A stretch of 23,571 nucleotides of DNA from CAYYFV01 sp965660075 (GCA_965660075.1 CBFHYO010000024.1:1-23571), one strand, 5' to 3'; positions 8,577 to 16,699 are shown, counted from the first letter of the stretch. The notes: generated by a model not told the origin, from the letters alone. Program-made: numbers and translations.

Positions 8577-9704
8577 ATGTACCTAAAAAACCTAACTCTC
8601 GAGTCCTACAGAAACTTTGATTCTAAAACCTTAGAATTTGTACCGAACACAGGGCTGAATATTTTTGTTGGAGATAACGGCCTTGGCAAAACCAATGTAC
8701 TTGAATCGATTTACCTTTTATCGTACCCAAGATCTTTTCGAACACGACACACAGAATCACTTATTAAAATGGGAAATAACCACTATTTAATAGAAGCCGA
8801 GTTTGATAACTTTAACTCTCAAACAGCCGTGCTCGAGGTATTCGAAAATCAACCCCAAACCCAATTTCTAAAACTTGGTGCTCAAATAAATCCTAGTCGT
8901 AAAATTTACCAAAGAAACAAAGTCGATATAGATTTAAAACAATTTTTATCTAATCTACAAACAGTCTTATTTTCACCAGAAGATTTAGATTTGGTCACGC
9001 AATCTCCAAAACTACGCCGTAGATTTTTGGATTTGGTACTTTTCGAGGTAGATCGAGAGTATTTTCAGATCAACATTCAATACACAAGGCTTCTAAACCA
9101 AAGAAATGCAATCTTAAAAAACTCACCCAATTTGCAAACAGCCATAGAATCACTAGCAATTTGGGACCAATCTTTTGTCGATACAGCCTTACAAGTTTTT
9201 GAATACCGAAACAGACTAGTCCAGTCACTAAAAACATATTTACCAGAATGTTTAGAACGATTTTTACCAGAGTTCCCAGAACAAATAACTCTACAATATT
9301 TACCTGGTAATCAGAGTCTGGAAGCAGATGAGTGCACTCGTGAATACATTCAAAATCAACTTGTTAAAAATCACACGAGAGATTTTAAATCTAAGTATAC
9401 CAATTTCGGCCCGCATCGAGATGACTTTAAATTACTTATTCACGATCAAAGTGTAGTCGAATTTTGTTCGCGTGGACAACTTAGATCACTTGTTTTAAGC
9501 CTAAAACTCGCACAAATTAACTACATAGAAACACACACACTAAAAAAGCCATTGTTGTTACTCGACGATGTTTTTTCGGAATTAGATAAAACCCGCCGAA
9601 AAGCCTTGTTGGAACTAGCACAGGATTACCAAACCTTCATTTCTACAGTCGAAATGGGTTATTTCGAAGATCTAGGTGTTGATTTTACTTTATTTAAACT
9701 TTAA
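8577..9704 (+). CDS. recF: DNA replication and repair protein RecF
   Basis: This 375-aa SMC-like ABC ATPase helps load RecA at single-strand gaps during replication-coupled repair, together with RecO and RecR. The Walker A motif GDNGLGKT spans residues 32-39 and is followed by the Asn typical of RecF. The ABC signature FCSRGQLRSLVLSLKLAQ lies around 296-313 (S298, R299, G300, Q301). Walker B is LLLLDDVFSELD with D330/D331 and a Glu at 335. The N-terminal MYLKNLTLESYRNF is the standard RecF opening, which supports the start at 8577. Length matches the family. It is not next to dnaA, dnaN or gyrB as in the classical oriC cluster; instead it is divergent from thrS and followed by a PrsW-like gene. 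Confidence 0.97.
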   Translation: MYLKNLTLESYRNFDSKTLEFVPNTGLNIFVGDNGLGKTNVLESIYLLSYPRSFRTRHTESLIKMGNNHYLIEAEFDNFNSQTAVLEVFENQPQTQFLKLGAQINPSRKIYQRNKVDIDLKQFLSNLQTVLFSPEDLDLVTQSPKLRRRFLDLVLFEVDREYFQINIQYTRLLNQRNAILKNSPNLQTAIESLAIWDQSFVDTALQVFEYRNRLVQSLKTYLPECLERFLPEFPEQITLQYLPGNQSLEADECTREYIQNQLVKNHTRDFKSKYTNFGPHRDDFKLLIHDQSVVEFCSRGQLRSLVLSLKLAQINYIETHTLKKPLLLLDDVFSELDKTRRKALLELAQDYQTFISTVEMGYFEDLGVDFTLFKL

Positions 9705-9717
9705 TTCTTGCTATAAT
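9689..9717 (+). promoter_or_regulatory. Probable promoter for the PrsW-like gene
   Basis: A perfect -10 box TATAAT (9712-9717) lies eight bases after the recF stop. A weak -35 (TTTATT, 9689-9694) sits 17 bases upstream, inside the last recF codons. The predicted leader is only about 13 bases and lacks a Shine-Dalgarno sequence. The -35 match is poor, so read-through from recF is also possible. Confidence 0.45.
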
Positions 9718-9736
9718 ATTGTGATAACCAAATTAA

Positions 9737-10624
9737 ATGTCACAATTTTTAATAGTCATTGCCTGCGCACTTTTAAGTATTTTACCAGTACTAATCTGGG
9801 GAAGTTTATTTTTATACAAGCACGATGAAAAAAGAGAATTGGTTATTAAAACTTTTGTATTTTCGGCCTTTGCCGTGATTCCATTAGTTTTTTATAGATT
9901 ATTTTTGAATATTTTACCCGGAAATGAATTAAACGAATACCTGCAAGCTGTAATAAGTTTCGAGCTATTTCATTCACAATTACCACTCAATTTACTAATC
10001 CTATTTTTAACAATCGGCTTTGTAGAAGAGTACCTTAAACACTTTGTCGCAGCCAAAGTTGACCGCAAAGAAATCGATAATATCGATGACGCCATCGAAT
10101 TTAGTATTATTGCAGCTCTTGGGTTTTCTTTTGCCGAAAACACGTTTTACTTTATAGACATCTACCAAAATCTAGAGCTACAAATGTTTTGGAAGGTAGT
10201 CCTATTTAGATCATTTTTCTCAACGCTCGCACATATTATTTTCTCTAGTATCTATGGTTATCATTATGGCTTGGCGCTTTTTGGTAAAAATCTTGCAAAC
10301 TCCAAAGAATTTGGTTTTCAAAGATCTATAAATAGATTGCTTTCAAAGATTATTCCAGTCTCAAGCACTAAAATCTTTATTCACGAGCAACGCATTATGG
10401 GACTTTTGCTTGCTGGGTTATTTCATGCGGCATTTAATGTGTTTTTAGAACTCAATCAGGTGTTAGCGCTAATTCCAATCTTGTTTTTAGGGCTTTACTA
10501 CGTACTTTATCTGATTCACAAAAAACAAAACCATATTAATTTTAACAAAATCACGCAGGCTCAAGATACAAGCGGGTACAAAAAAAGACCCGACAAAGCG
10601 GGTCTTGTTTGGTTTAATTTTTAG
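9737..10624 (+). CDS. PrsW-family intramembrane metalloprotease
   Basis: This 295-aa polytopic protein has about seven or eight membrane segments. It carries the PrsW motif set: EEYLK (E97, E98, K101), FAENTFYF (E134, N135), a helix with H166 (LAHIIFSS) and HAAFN (H230, N234). These Glu and His residues form the putative metal site within the membrane. Bacillus PrsW performs site-1 cleavage of an anti-sigma factor; related CAAX/Abi-type members have other substrates. No sigma/anti-sigma pair is visible nearby, so the substrate is unknown. The last 14 codons cover the rho-independent terminator of the convergent rplJ-rplL operon, giving an unusual polar tail (KKRPDKAGLVWFNF). The stop is four bases from the rplL stop. 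Confidence 0.9.
   Translation: MSQFLIVIACALLSILPVLIWGSLFLYKHDEKRELVIKTFVFSAFAVIPLVFYRLFLNILPGNELNEYLQAVISFELFHSQLPLNLLILFLTIGFVEEYLKHFVAAKVDRKEIDNIDDAIEFSIIAALGFSFAENTFYFIDIYQNLELQMFWKVVLFRSFFSTLAHIIFSSIYGYHYGLALFGKNLANSKEFGFQRSINRLLSKIIPVSSTKIFIHEQRIMGLLLAGLFHAAFNVFLELNQVLALIPILFLGLYYVLYLIHKKQNHINFNKITQAQDTSGYKKRPDKAGLVWFNF
10581..10606 (-). terminator. Rho-independent terminator of rplJ-rplL, inside the PrsW-like coding sequence
   Basis: The inverted repeat AAGACCCG (10585-10592) and CGGGTCTT (10599-10606) has a 6-base loop. It is followed on the minus strand by a run of seven T (10580-10586 on the plus strand as A). It lies 22 bases beyond the rplL stop codon. The same bases encode residues near the C-terminus of the PrsW-like protein on the other strand. 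Confidence 0.88.
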
Positions 10625-10628
10625 AGAA

Positions 10629-11033
10629 CTATTTAAGTTCAACAGTAGCACCAGCAGCTTCCAAAGTAGCTTTAAGTTCTTCTGCTTCTTCTTTAGATGC
10701 ACCTTCTTTAACAGCTTTAGGAGCGCCGTCAACGATATCTTTAGCTTCTTTAAGACCAAGACCAAGTGCTTCTTTAACCGCTTTAATAACAGCGATTTTT
10801 TGACCACCAGCTGATTCAAGTACTACATCGAAAGTAGATTTTTCAGCAGCACCAGCATCACCACCAGCAGCAGGAGCCATAGCCATTGCTACAGGAGCAG
10901 CAGCAGATACACCGAATTCTTCTTCCATGTGTTTAACTAGGTTAGCTAGTTCTAAAACTGGAAGTTCTTTTACTAAATCCATGATTTGTTGAGCATTTTT
11001 ACTCAATTCCGGAAGGTTTTTTTCTTCAGACAT
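10629..11033 (-). CDS. rplL: 50S ribosomal protein L7/L12
   Basis: This 134-aa stalk protein binds as dimers to L10 and recruits translation GTPases to the ribosome. The helical N-terminal dimerisation domain (about 10-45) is followed by an Ala/Gly/Met/Pro-rich flexible hinge (about 46-66). The conserved C-terminal domain starts at TFDVVLE and contains KIAVIKAVKEALGLGLKEAK and the GA(P/S)K loops. It is 26 bases downstream of rplJ in the classical order. Its start has no recognisable Shine-Dalgarno sequence. Confidence 0.98.
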   Translation of the reverse strand: MSEEKNLPELSKNAQQIMDLVKELPVLELANLVKHMEEEFGVSAAAPVAMAMAPAAGGDAGAAEKSTFDVVLESAGGQKIAVIKAVKEALGLGLKEAKDIVDGAPKAVKEGASKEEAEELKATLEAAGATVELK

Positions 11034-11059
11034 GATAAATTTGGTTAATATAAATTATT

Positions 11060-11584
11060 TTATTGATTTTTATCTGCAATTGCTTGCATAGTGCCAACGA
11101 ATTGACGCATTGTTCCATGTAATACTCCGTGGAACCCAGAGATTGGAGCTTGCATTGAGCCCAATAGTTTCGCATAAAGCTCTTCCTTAGATGGGATAGA
11201 AGCGTAAGCCTTAGCTTCGGTAGGACCGAAAGCTTGGCCGTCTAAAATACCACCAGTAAGTTCTAATTGTTCGAAGTCTTTTGACATCTTATCAATCAAT
11301 TTCGCACCAGAAAGCTCGTCATCGTATGAGAAAATAACTGCAATTGGTCCCTCAAGACTACCTGCAGGTAATTCTTCTACGCCGAGTTCTTTAGCGGCAA
11401 GTTTGATAAGAGTTTTTTTAGCAACTCGGCATTCTACGTTTTGTTCACGTAGTGCAGTTCTAACCTTAGAAAAGCCAGAAACGCTAATCCCAGAGTATTT
11501 ACTAAACATAACAGACTTGGCCTCCTTAAAACTTTGTTGGAGCTCTTGCAATATATCGTTTTTTTTCGATTTGCTAATCGCCAT
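11060..11584 (-). CDS. rplJ: 50S ribosomal protein L10
   Basis: This 174-aa protein anchors the L7/L12 stalk to 23S rRNA. The N-terminal RNA-binding domain includes SKKNDILQELQQSFKEAKSV, the VxKKTL element (VAKKTLIKLAAKEL) and the GPIAVIFSYDD strand. The helical C-terminal segment that holds L7/L12 dimers runs to the end. Length is normal. It is the first gene of a two-gene operon with rplL; rplK-rplA and rpoBC are not adjacent. Expression is probably autoregulated by L10-L12 binding to the upstream leader RNA. Confidence 0.98.
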   Translation of the reverse strand: MAISKSKKNDILQELQQSFKEAKSVMFSKYSGISVSGFSKVRTALREQNVECRVAKKTLIKLAAKELGVEELPAGSLEGPIAVIFSYDDELSGAKLIDKMSKDFEQLELTGGILDGQAFGPTEAKAYASIPSKEELYAKLLGSMQAPISGFHGVLHGTMRQFVGTMQAIADKNQ

Positions 11585-11600
11585 ATTATAAAATTAAACC

Positions 11601-11720
11601 CTTAGGACCGATCGTAGACCAAAGAGCGCCTTTGTGGGCTATTCACCCGGCATGCCTATTTATAAGTCTCGGCAGGATTTACTCAAAGATACCTTTGATA
11701 CCAGCGGTCTACGACAAGTC
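11601..11720 (-). promoter_or_regulatory. Ribosomal protein L10 leader (cis-regulatory RNA)
   Basis: On the minus strand an 8-bp closing stem pairs CGTAGACC (11706-11713) with GGTCTACG (11613-11620). Inside it are a small hairpin TCAAAG-GTAT-CTTTGA (11683-11698) and a conserved-looking segment AATCCTGCCGAGAC. These are the hallmarks of the L10 leader, which binds the L10-(L12)n complex and represses translation of rplJ-rplL when these proteins are in excess. The predicted transcription start falls at the 5' edge of the element, and rplJ begins 17 bases after its 3' edge. Confidence 0.92.
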
Positions 11721-11726
11721 ACAGCA

Positions 11727-11755
11727 ACTTTAAGCTAATTTATACATTAAGTCAA
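11727..11755 (-). promoter_or_regulatory. Promoter of the rplJ-rplL operon
   Basis: On the minus strand, TTGACT (11750-11755) is followed by 17 bases and TAAAGT (11727-11732). The expected start point, about seven bases downstream, coincides with the start of the L10 leader, which supports the assignment. Confidence 0.7.
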
Positions 11756-11796
11756 CCTTTTTATAGGGTCTTTTAACAAAAAACTCTCCTAACTAG

Positions 11797-11825
11797 TTGT
11801 TTTTTGGCTTTAAAACTGTTAAAAT
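11797..11825 (+). promoter_or_regulatory. Probable promoter of the type IV pilus operon
   Basis: TTGTTT (11797-11802), a 17-base spacer and TAAAAT (11820-11825) lie just before the first pilus gene. The predicted leader is about 14 bases without a Shine-Dalgarno sequence. The site is divergent from the rplJ promoter, with about 40 bases between the two -35 boxes. Confidence 0.5.
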
Positions 11826-11845
11826 ATATAGATTAACTAAGAAAA

Positions 11846-13186
11846 ATGGTAAATATTATAGAGGATCCAAAACAATTGCCAGAAAACAATAGTGAAAACT
11901 TGCAGCCAGAAGCCAAAAACCAACAAGGGCTTAATCCAGGAACCAGAAGTTTATATTCTACCGATGACGAATCAAACGACATGGTTGATTTAGCCAGTCT
12001 TGGTTTTGACACAACAATCAAACAAAAGAAATCCGAAATCCTAGACCCATCACAACTGAATGACACGGTTGTTTCATCTGTAATGGCTGCCGAAGACCGC
12101 CCAGTTAATTCAGAGCCAGTACTAGAAAAACTAGATAGTTTCGAGGACGATCTAAACCTAAGTCTAGTAATCGAACGTGAAAATCAGCGTAAGCAATCAA
12201 TTATTAAATATTCATTTTTTGGACTTTTAGCACTAACAATAGTTCTGGGTGCAGTCTTTTTTACAGATGCTACATCGCTTCTTGGTTACACATCAATTCA
12301 AGAGTCTTCAGAGTCCACTACCAAACAAGCTCTATCAGAATCAAAAGTAGACAAGGCATTTAGCCATCTCTATACCGCAGCGATAAGCAGTCAGAATCTG
12401 AGTTTTCTTGCTGTCGAGTTCCATAACGAGTTTATTGTATTTAGCAACAAACTAAGCTCAGAGTCAGAGGTTCAAGCAAGTAAAACAGAGCTAGAGTCAA
12501 TTAAAAAGTCAATTGTTAACGAGTTAGAATTGATAAATACAGAATTGATTGAGTCACGCAAAGTTCTAGATTCAAACGAATTAAAAGTAGAATTGATAGG
12601 TAAGTTAAACTCAAAAGAGTACTTGCCAGTGGTAAACCCTCTTGTTGGAGATAAGCTCAAAAAGTCTCAATTTATAGAAGAGCAACAGTTGTTAAATGAA
12701 ATTTCTAACCTTGTTTCTAATCAAGATATTGCATTCATGTTCAATCAAAGCGAATATGAAAATTTAGATAACAAGCAATTTATAGAGTACCTAATAAGTT
12801 TATTTTCCAAATATAGGGACTCGCATTTAAAACAATTGGCAATACTAAGTTTAGAGCGATCTAGTTTTATTTCTGTGCTTGGAGAGTTAGACTTTATTTC
12901 AAAATCTTTCGATCCAGATTTTACTCTTTTCGACACTCGAGAAGATTACATTCTTAGACACACCTCATATGGATTCGATGTTAATAATTCAAGTATTTCT
13001 GTTCAAACAGAAATTCAAACCGATTCGCCAGATACCTTTACCTTAGTAGCAGATCTAGAAGACGCACTCAAGCAAAGCCCGGTTTTCGACGGTCTCAATG
13101 TTGTTAATTTCCAAAAACAACCTTCAAATTTAGATGGAACATTTAGAACCAATCTAAGTCTAAGTTTTCAATTTAGTAAGTTATAA
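11846..13186 (+). CDS. Single-pass membrane protein, probable PilN-like pilus assembly component
   Basis: This 446-aa protein has a bitopic layout. A 115-residue acidic cytoplasmic N-terminus precedes one membrane segment at about 119-140 (IIKYSFFGLLALTIVLGAVFF). A long extracytoplasmic domain follows, with predicted coiled coil around 200-255. The last 60 residues contain an alternating hydrophobic region (LEDALKQSPVFDGLNVVNFQ, then FRTNLSLSFQF) of the kind found at the end of PilN/GspL-type proteins. The next gene encodes a PilO-like protein and then PilB and PilC, the usual company of PilN. The sequence itself is too diverged to be sure, and the N-terminal extension is longer than in classical PilN. 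No PilM (actin-like) gene is present, so the extension could take over part of that docking role; this is speculative. Confidence 0.6.
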   Translation: MVNIIEDPKQLPENNSENLQPEAKNQQGLNPGTRSLYSTDDESNDMVDLASLGFDTTIKQKKSEILDPSQLNDTVVSSVMAAEDRPVNSEPVLEKLDSFEDDLNLSLVIERENQRKQSIIKYSFFGLLALTIVLGAVFFTDATSLLGYTSIQESSESTTKQALSESKVDKAFSHLYTAAISSQNLSFLAVEFHNEFIVFSNKLSSESEVQASKTELESIKKSIVNELELINTELIESRKVLDSNELKVELIGKLNSKEYLPVVNPLVGDKLKKSQFIEEQQLLNEISNLVSNQDIAFMFNQSEYENLDNKQFIEYLISLFSKYRDSHLKQLAILSLERSSFISVLGELDFISKSFDPDFTLFDTREDYILRHTSYGFDVNNSSISVQTEIQTDSPDTFTLVADLEDALKQSPVFDGLNVVNFQKQPSNLDGTFRTNLSLSFQFSKL

Positions 13187-13194
13187 TTATACAA

Positions 13195-13782
13195 ATGAAA
13201 ATCAATTCAACATATATCTACATTTTCGGAATAATAGTTTTGATACTCGCAGTATTGTATGGTTCTTATTATAAAATATCTGACGGTTTAAAGTTTCAAG
13301 CCTCTTTAGCTGAAATTGCCAATACGGTACAAAAAAACAAGACCGAAGCCGCTGCCAAAATAAAATCGGCAAGCCAAGCCCACAAAGCCTTTTTAGATTC
13401 GGTGGATGGCGATTTTGATGTTTTCTATATGCAAGAGTTCAATAAAAATCAATTTGTCAGAACCTTCGATAAAATCATTGATTCAATCCAAACCGAAGAA
13501 AACCCTTTGATTGTTACAAACTTAAGTTTCTCAAGTCCAATTCCAAACACTTCACTCGGATTTGAATCTATTCCAGTGGCTTTGGAGTTAACCGCTACCA
13601 AAGATTCATTACTAACTTTGTTAGAGGAATTCGAAAAAGTAGGGCTCAATCGTTCAGAACCTTTTTATTTGATAGAACTCAGAAATCTAAATTTCCGTGT
13701 TCCTCAAACTAATCAAGAGGACCAAAATCCAGAGTTTCAAACTACCTTGAATTTAAATATTTTAAAAACTATCCAAAACTAA
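13195..13782 (+). CDS. PilO-like pilus assembly protein
   Basis: This 195-aa protein has a short N-terminus, one membrane helix (about 6-26, TYIYIFGIIVLILAVLYGSYY), a helical coiled-coil stretch (about 32-65) and a C-terminal alpha/beta domain (about 95-195). That domain includes FESIPVALELTATKDSLLTLLEEFEK and a final FQTTLNLNIL strand. This layout is that of PilO/GspM, which pairs with PilN in the inner-membrane platform of type IV pili. It starts eight bases after the upstream gene, and its stop overlaps the pilB start by one base (TAATG), so translation is probably coupled. Confidence 0.7.
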   Translation: MKINSTYIYIFGIIVLILAVLYGSYYKISDGLKFQASLAEIANTVQKNKTEAAAKIKSASQAHKAFLDSVDGDFDVFYMQEFNKNQFVRTFDKIIDSIQTEENPLIVTNLSFSSPIPNTSLGFESIPVALELTATKDSLLTLLEEFEKVGLNRSEPFYLIELRNLNFRVPQTNQEDQNPEFQTTLNLNILKTIQN

Positions 13783-15425
13783 TGAACCCACAAGACTCAT
13801 TCAACATACCGGGTTTAGAAGCAAAGCAAATAAAAATTGCAGACGCTCAAAAACAGCAAGAAATTGCTGATAATAAAGCTGTCGCAGATGCTGTGCAACA
13901 AACTTTGCAGTCTCAACCAGTTTTGGATTCAGAGCAAGAAGAATTAGTAAATATGTCCAAAGGATCTGCCGCCACAGCGGGTGTATCTAGCAATGTGGGA
14001 TCTAACGGTGGTGGTTCATCTTCTCAAACAAGCCAAACACAAACCAGTGTCCAATCCCAAGTTCAGGCCGCAACCACAGGTTCTGGTAGCCAAGCCGGAA
14101 CAACCACTCAATCAGACCCACAAACAACCACTCAATCAGACCCGGCTGCGCAAGTAAAGGCCGAAGAATTCACCTACACAAAAGAAGCTCAAGACAAAAT
14201 AGCCGAATTAGAAAAGGCAATCAAAGCCAGTAATGTGCCACAAACAGTTTTATTAGTCATGAGTTTAGCATTAGATCTAAAAACTTCGGATATTCATATG
14301 GAACCCGAAGAAGATCGAGTGCGAATTAGATACCGTATAGACGGTATGCTTAGACAAATCACAGAGTACAAAAACAACATGCATCCGGCAGTTGTATCGA
14401 GGGTGAAAATTATGAGTGATTTAAAAATCGACGAAACACGTATCCCACAAGATGGTCGAACTTCTGTACAAACCCAGGATGGACGCGAAATGGATCTTCG
14501 TGTCTCGACTCTACCAACAGTAAATGGAGAGAAAATCGTAATGCGTTTGCAAGACAAGTCTAAAGCAATTCCAACACTCGAAGCGCTTGGTATTTTAGGT
14601 AATGCTCAAAAGGCAATTACACGATCTCTCACAAAACCAAACGGTGTTATTTTAACTTCCGGTCCAACTGGTTCTGGTAAAACAACTACTCTTTATGCAT
14701 CTTTAAATATTTTGAATAAAGAAGGTGTAAACATTTTAACTATCGAAGATCCAGTCGAAATTCAACTAGACGGACTCAATCAAGCACAGGTCAAAGCCGA
14801 TATCGGATTCGATTTTGCCAAAGGTCTACGTGCAGCCTTGCGGCAAGATCCGGATATTATTATGGTGGGTGAGATCCGTGATCACGAAACAATCGATGTC
14901 GCAATCGAGGCAGCCCTAACAGGTCACCTTGTATTCTCAACAATTCACACCAACAGTGCAGTCGAAACAATTACTCGTATAGCCAACATGGGAGTTCCTC
15001 AGTATCTTATTGCATCTGCGGTCGATACTATTATCGCCCAAAGACTTGTCCGAAGGGTAAATCCAGACAAGTGCCAAAAGTATCAGTTGCAAGGCAAAAC
15101 ATTAGAAACAGTAAAAGCGGCAATCGCTCAAATTCCAGATTCAGAAAAAGCCAATTATCCAGAATTAGATTTTGATAATCCAACCTTCCTAAAACCTCTC
15201 CCGCAGTTTGCCCAAACAGCTTACAAGGGCCGTGTTGGTGTTTACGAAGTACTCACAATGACCGGTCAACTAAAGGATGCAATCTTAAAGGGTGCTAATG
15301 TTTTGGAGCTTCAAAATGTAGCTCAATCAGAAGGAATGGTTACACTCGAACAATACGGGTTAATTCTTGCAATGAAAGGTTTAACAACCTTAGACGAAGT
15401 TTACAGAGTATCTAACGCTGAATAA
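13782..15425 (+). CDS. pilB: Type IV pilus assembly ATPase PilB (GspE family)
   Basis: This 547-aa cytoplasmic hexameric ATPase powers pilus extension. Catalytic elements are complete: Walker A GPTGSGKTT (294-302), Asp box TIEDPVE (D323), Walker B DPDIIMVGE (356-364, E364) and His box GHLVFSTIHTNSA. The SDIHMEP and RIRYRIDG motifs of the N2 domain lie near residues 169-190. Two things are odd. The usual N-terminal MshEN-type domain is missing and replaced by about 130 residues rich in Gln, Ser, Thr and Gly. The four-Cys zinc motif before YKGRVGVYE is reduced to one Cys (C429, in NPDKCQKYQ). The missing zinc motif would also fit a PilT-like protein, but the operon position before pilC and the pilins, and the overall length, favour PilB. 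Confidence 0.92.
   Translation: MNPQDSFNIPGLEAKQIKIADAQKQQEIADNKAVADAVQQTLQSQPVLDSEQEELVNMSKGSAATAGVSSNVGSNGGGSSSQTSQTQTSVQSQVQAATTGSGSQAGTTTQSDPQTTTQSDPAAQVKAEEFTYTKEAQDKIAELEKAIKASNVPQTVLLVMSLALDLKTSDIHMEPEEDRVRIRYRIDGMLRQITEYKNNMHPAVVSRVKIMSDLKIDETRIPQDGRTSVQTQDGREMDLRVSTLPTVNGEKIVMRLQDKSKAIPTLEALGILGNAQKAITRSLTKPNGVILTSGPTGSGKTTTLYASLNILNKEGVNILTIEDPVEIQLDGLNQAQVKADIGFDFAKGLRAALRQDPDIIMVGEIRDHETIDVAIEAALTGHLVFSTIHTNSAVETITRIANMGVPQYLIASAVDTIIAQRLVRRVNPDKCQKYQLQGKTLETVKAAIAQIPDSEKANYPELDFDNPTFLKPLPQFAQTAYKGRVGVYEVLTMTGQLKDAILKGANVLELQNVAQSEGMVTLEQYGLILAMKGLTTLDEVYRVSNAE
14101..14143 (+). repeat. Short tandem repeat in the PilB linker
   Basis: A 19-base unit (CAACCACTCAATCAGACCC) occurs at 14101-14119 and 14125-14143, a period of 24 bases. 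It encodes two copies of TTQSDP in the low-complexity N-terminal linker of PilB. It is in frame, so copy-number change would alter linker length without breaking the gene. Confidence 0.85.
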
Positions 15426-15427
15426 AT

Positions 15428-16699
15428 ATGAAAAAAGCCAAAGGATTTTCATTATCGGAATTAGATCAAAAAGATAAATCTTTTGATTTAGATGCACAAA
15501 AAGAGCAGTCTCAATTGCAATCAAGCGAGGATATTATTCTAGATATCGGAGCTACAGACAGAATAATGCCTGTTAAAAAACCAGAGTCTGAATTTTCTCG
15601 ATTACTTAAGAATTTAAAAAGTTTATACAAAACAACTGCCGGGCGTACAATTAATATAAAAGTTTCATTAGACGAAAAATCATTTTTTTACGAACTAATG
15701 TCAACAATGCTTGCTGCTGGTATTTCGATTGTACAAGCACTTAATATTTCGGCTAAACAAGCATCTACAAAATCTCTGCGAAACCTCTTAGAGTCACTTG
15801 CGGTTCAAGTTGAACAGGGTAAGAAATTCTCAGAAGCTCTAGAAATGTACCCAAAGGTATTTTCTCAATCAGAAATTGGTATGCTTAAATCGGGAGAATT
15901 AACAGGTCAGCTTTCAAGCGTTATGCAGCGATTAGCTCTCGAAATAAAAAAAGGGATGGCTGTACGAGCCAAAGTAAAATCGGCCATGATTTACCCAATA
16001 GTTGTAGTTGTGTTTGTTATTCTTACAGTCTACGCCATGCTCACATTTGTAATCCCACAAGTGAAAACCCTTTTCGAAGGGATGAACGCCGAGTTGCCAG
16101 GCCTAACAATTATGCTTCTAGATGCGAGTGATTTTGTACAGCTTTACGGAGGTTATATTTTCTTGGCCATCCTTGGAATAATTTTTGGACTTATTACGTT
16201 TTACAAAACTCCTCGTGGCAAATTACTGTTCCATTATTTGTTTTTAAAAACACCAGTTCTAAAAGATTTTATCATGTATCTTTCCCAGGCAAACTTTGCC
16301 AGATCACTCTCAAATCTACTTTCGGCAGGTGTTTCGATTGTCGAAGCTCTTGGTATTTGTAGTTCCTCTATGGGTAATCTTGTTTATGCAAATTTAATTA
16401 GTATTCTGCAAAAAGATGTCAAAAAGGGTATTAAATTAGAAGAGGCCATGTACAACTCTCCCTATTTTTCCTCGCTTTTAGTAAACATGTTCTCAGTCGG
16501 TGAGAAAACTGCCAAGCTCGACGAATTAGCACTGCAAGTAGCAAATTACTACGACGACAAATCCGAAAAAATGGCAGATAATTTGTCTAAATTAATTCAG
16601 CCGCTAATTATCGGTATCGTTGGTGGTATTGTTGGTGTAGTTGTTCTGGCAATTATGTTACCAATGACACAATTGCTTTCGCAGGTCGGAAATATCTAG
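15428..16699 (+). CDS. pilC: Type IV pilus inner-membrane platform protein PilC (GspF family)
   Basis: This 423-aa protein has the duplicated T2SF domain. The first copy begins at FFYELMSTMLAAGISIVQAL (about 77-96) and the second at FARSLSNLLSAGVSIVEAL (about 295-313). Membrane segments lie near 187-213 (YPIVVVVFVILTVYAMLTF), 238-258 and 396-416. A 70-residue polar cytoplasmic N-terminus precedes the first domain. PilC couples PilB ATP hydrolysis to pilin extraction and assembly. It starts two bases after pilB and is followed by a 118-base gap before the pilins. Confidence 0.95.
   Translation: MKKAKGFSLSELDQKDKSFDLDAQKEQSQLQSSEDIILDIGATDRIMPVKKPESEFSRLLKNLKSLYKTTAGRTINIKVSLDEKSFFYELMSTMLAAGISIVQALNISAKQASTKSLRNLLESLAVQVEQGKKFSEALEMYPKVFSQSEIGMLKSGELTGQLSSVMQRLALEIKKGMAVRAKVKSAMIYPIVVVVFVILTVYAMLTFVIPQVKTLFEGMNAELPGLTIMLLDASDFVQLYGGYIFLAILGIIFGLITFYKTPRGKLLFHYLFLKTPVLKDFIMYLSQANFARSLSNLLSAGVSIVEALGICSSSMGNLVYANLISILQKDVKKGIKLEEAMYNSPYFSSLLVNMFSVGEKTAKLDELALQVANYYDDKSEKMADNLSKLIQPLIIGIVGGIVGVVVLAIMLPMTQLLSQVGNI

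Noticed and set aside
8577..9704. Origin of replication near recF
   Set aside because: No dnaA, dnaN or gyrB nearby and no cluster of DnaA-box-like TTATCCACA sequences was noticed in the flanking gaps.
10487..10819. Opposite-frame ORFs overlapping rplL (10487-10819 on the minus strand, 10605-10814 on the plus strand)
   Set aside because: Low-complexity Leu/Lys- or Phe/Ser-rich products generated by the biased codons of rplL and the terminator; rplL is unmistakable.
14101..14143. CRISPR-like repeat
   Set aside because: Only two copies with a 5-base separation, in frame within the PilB linker; no spacers.
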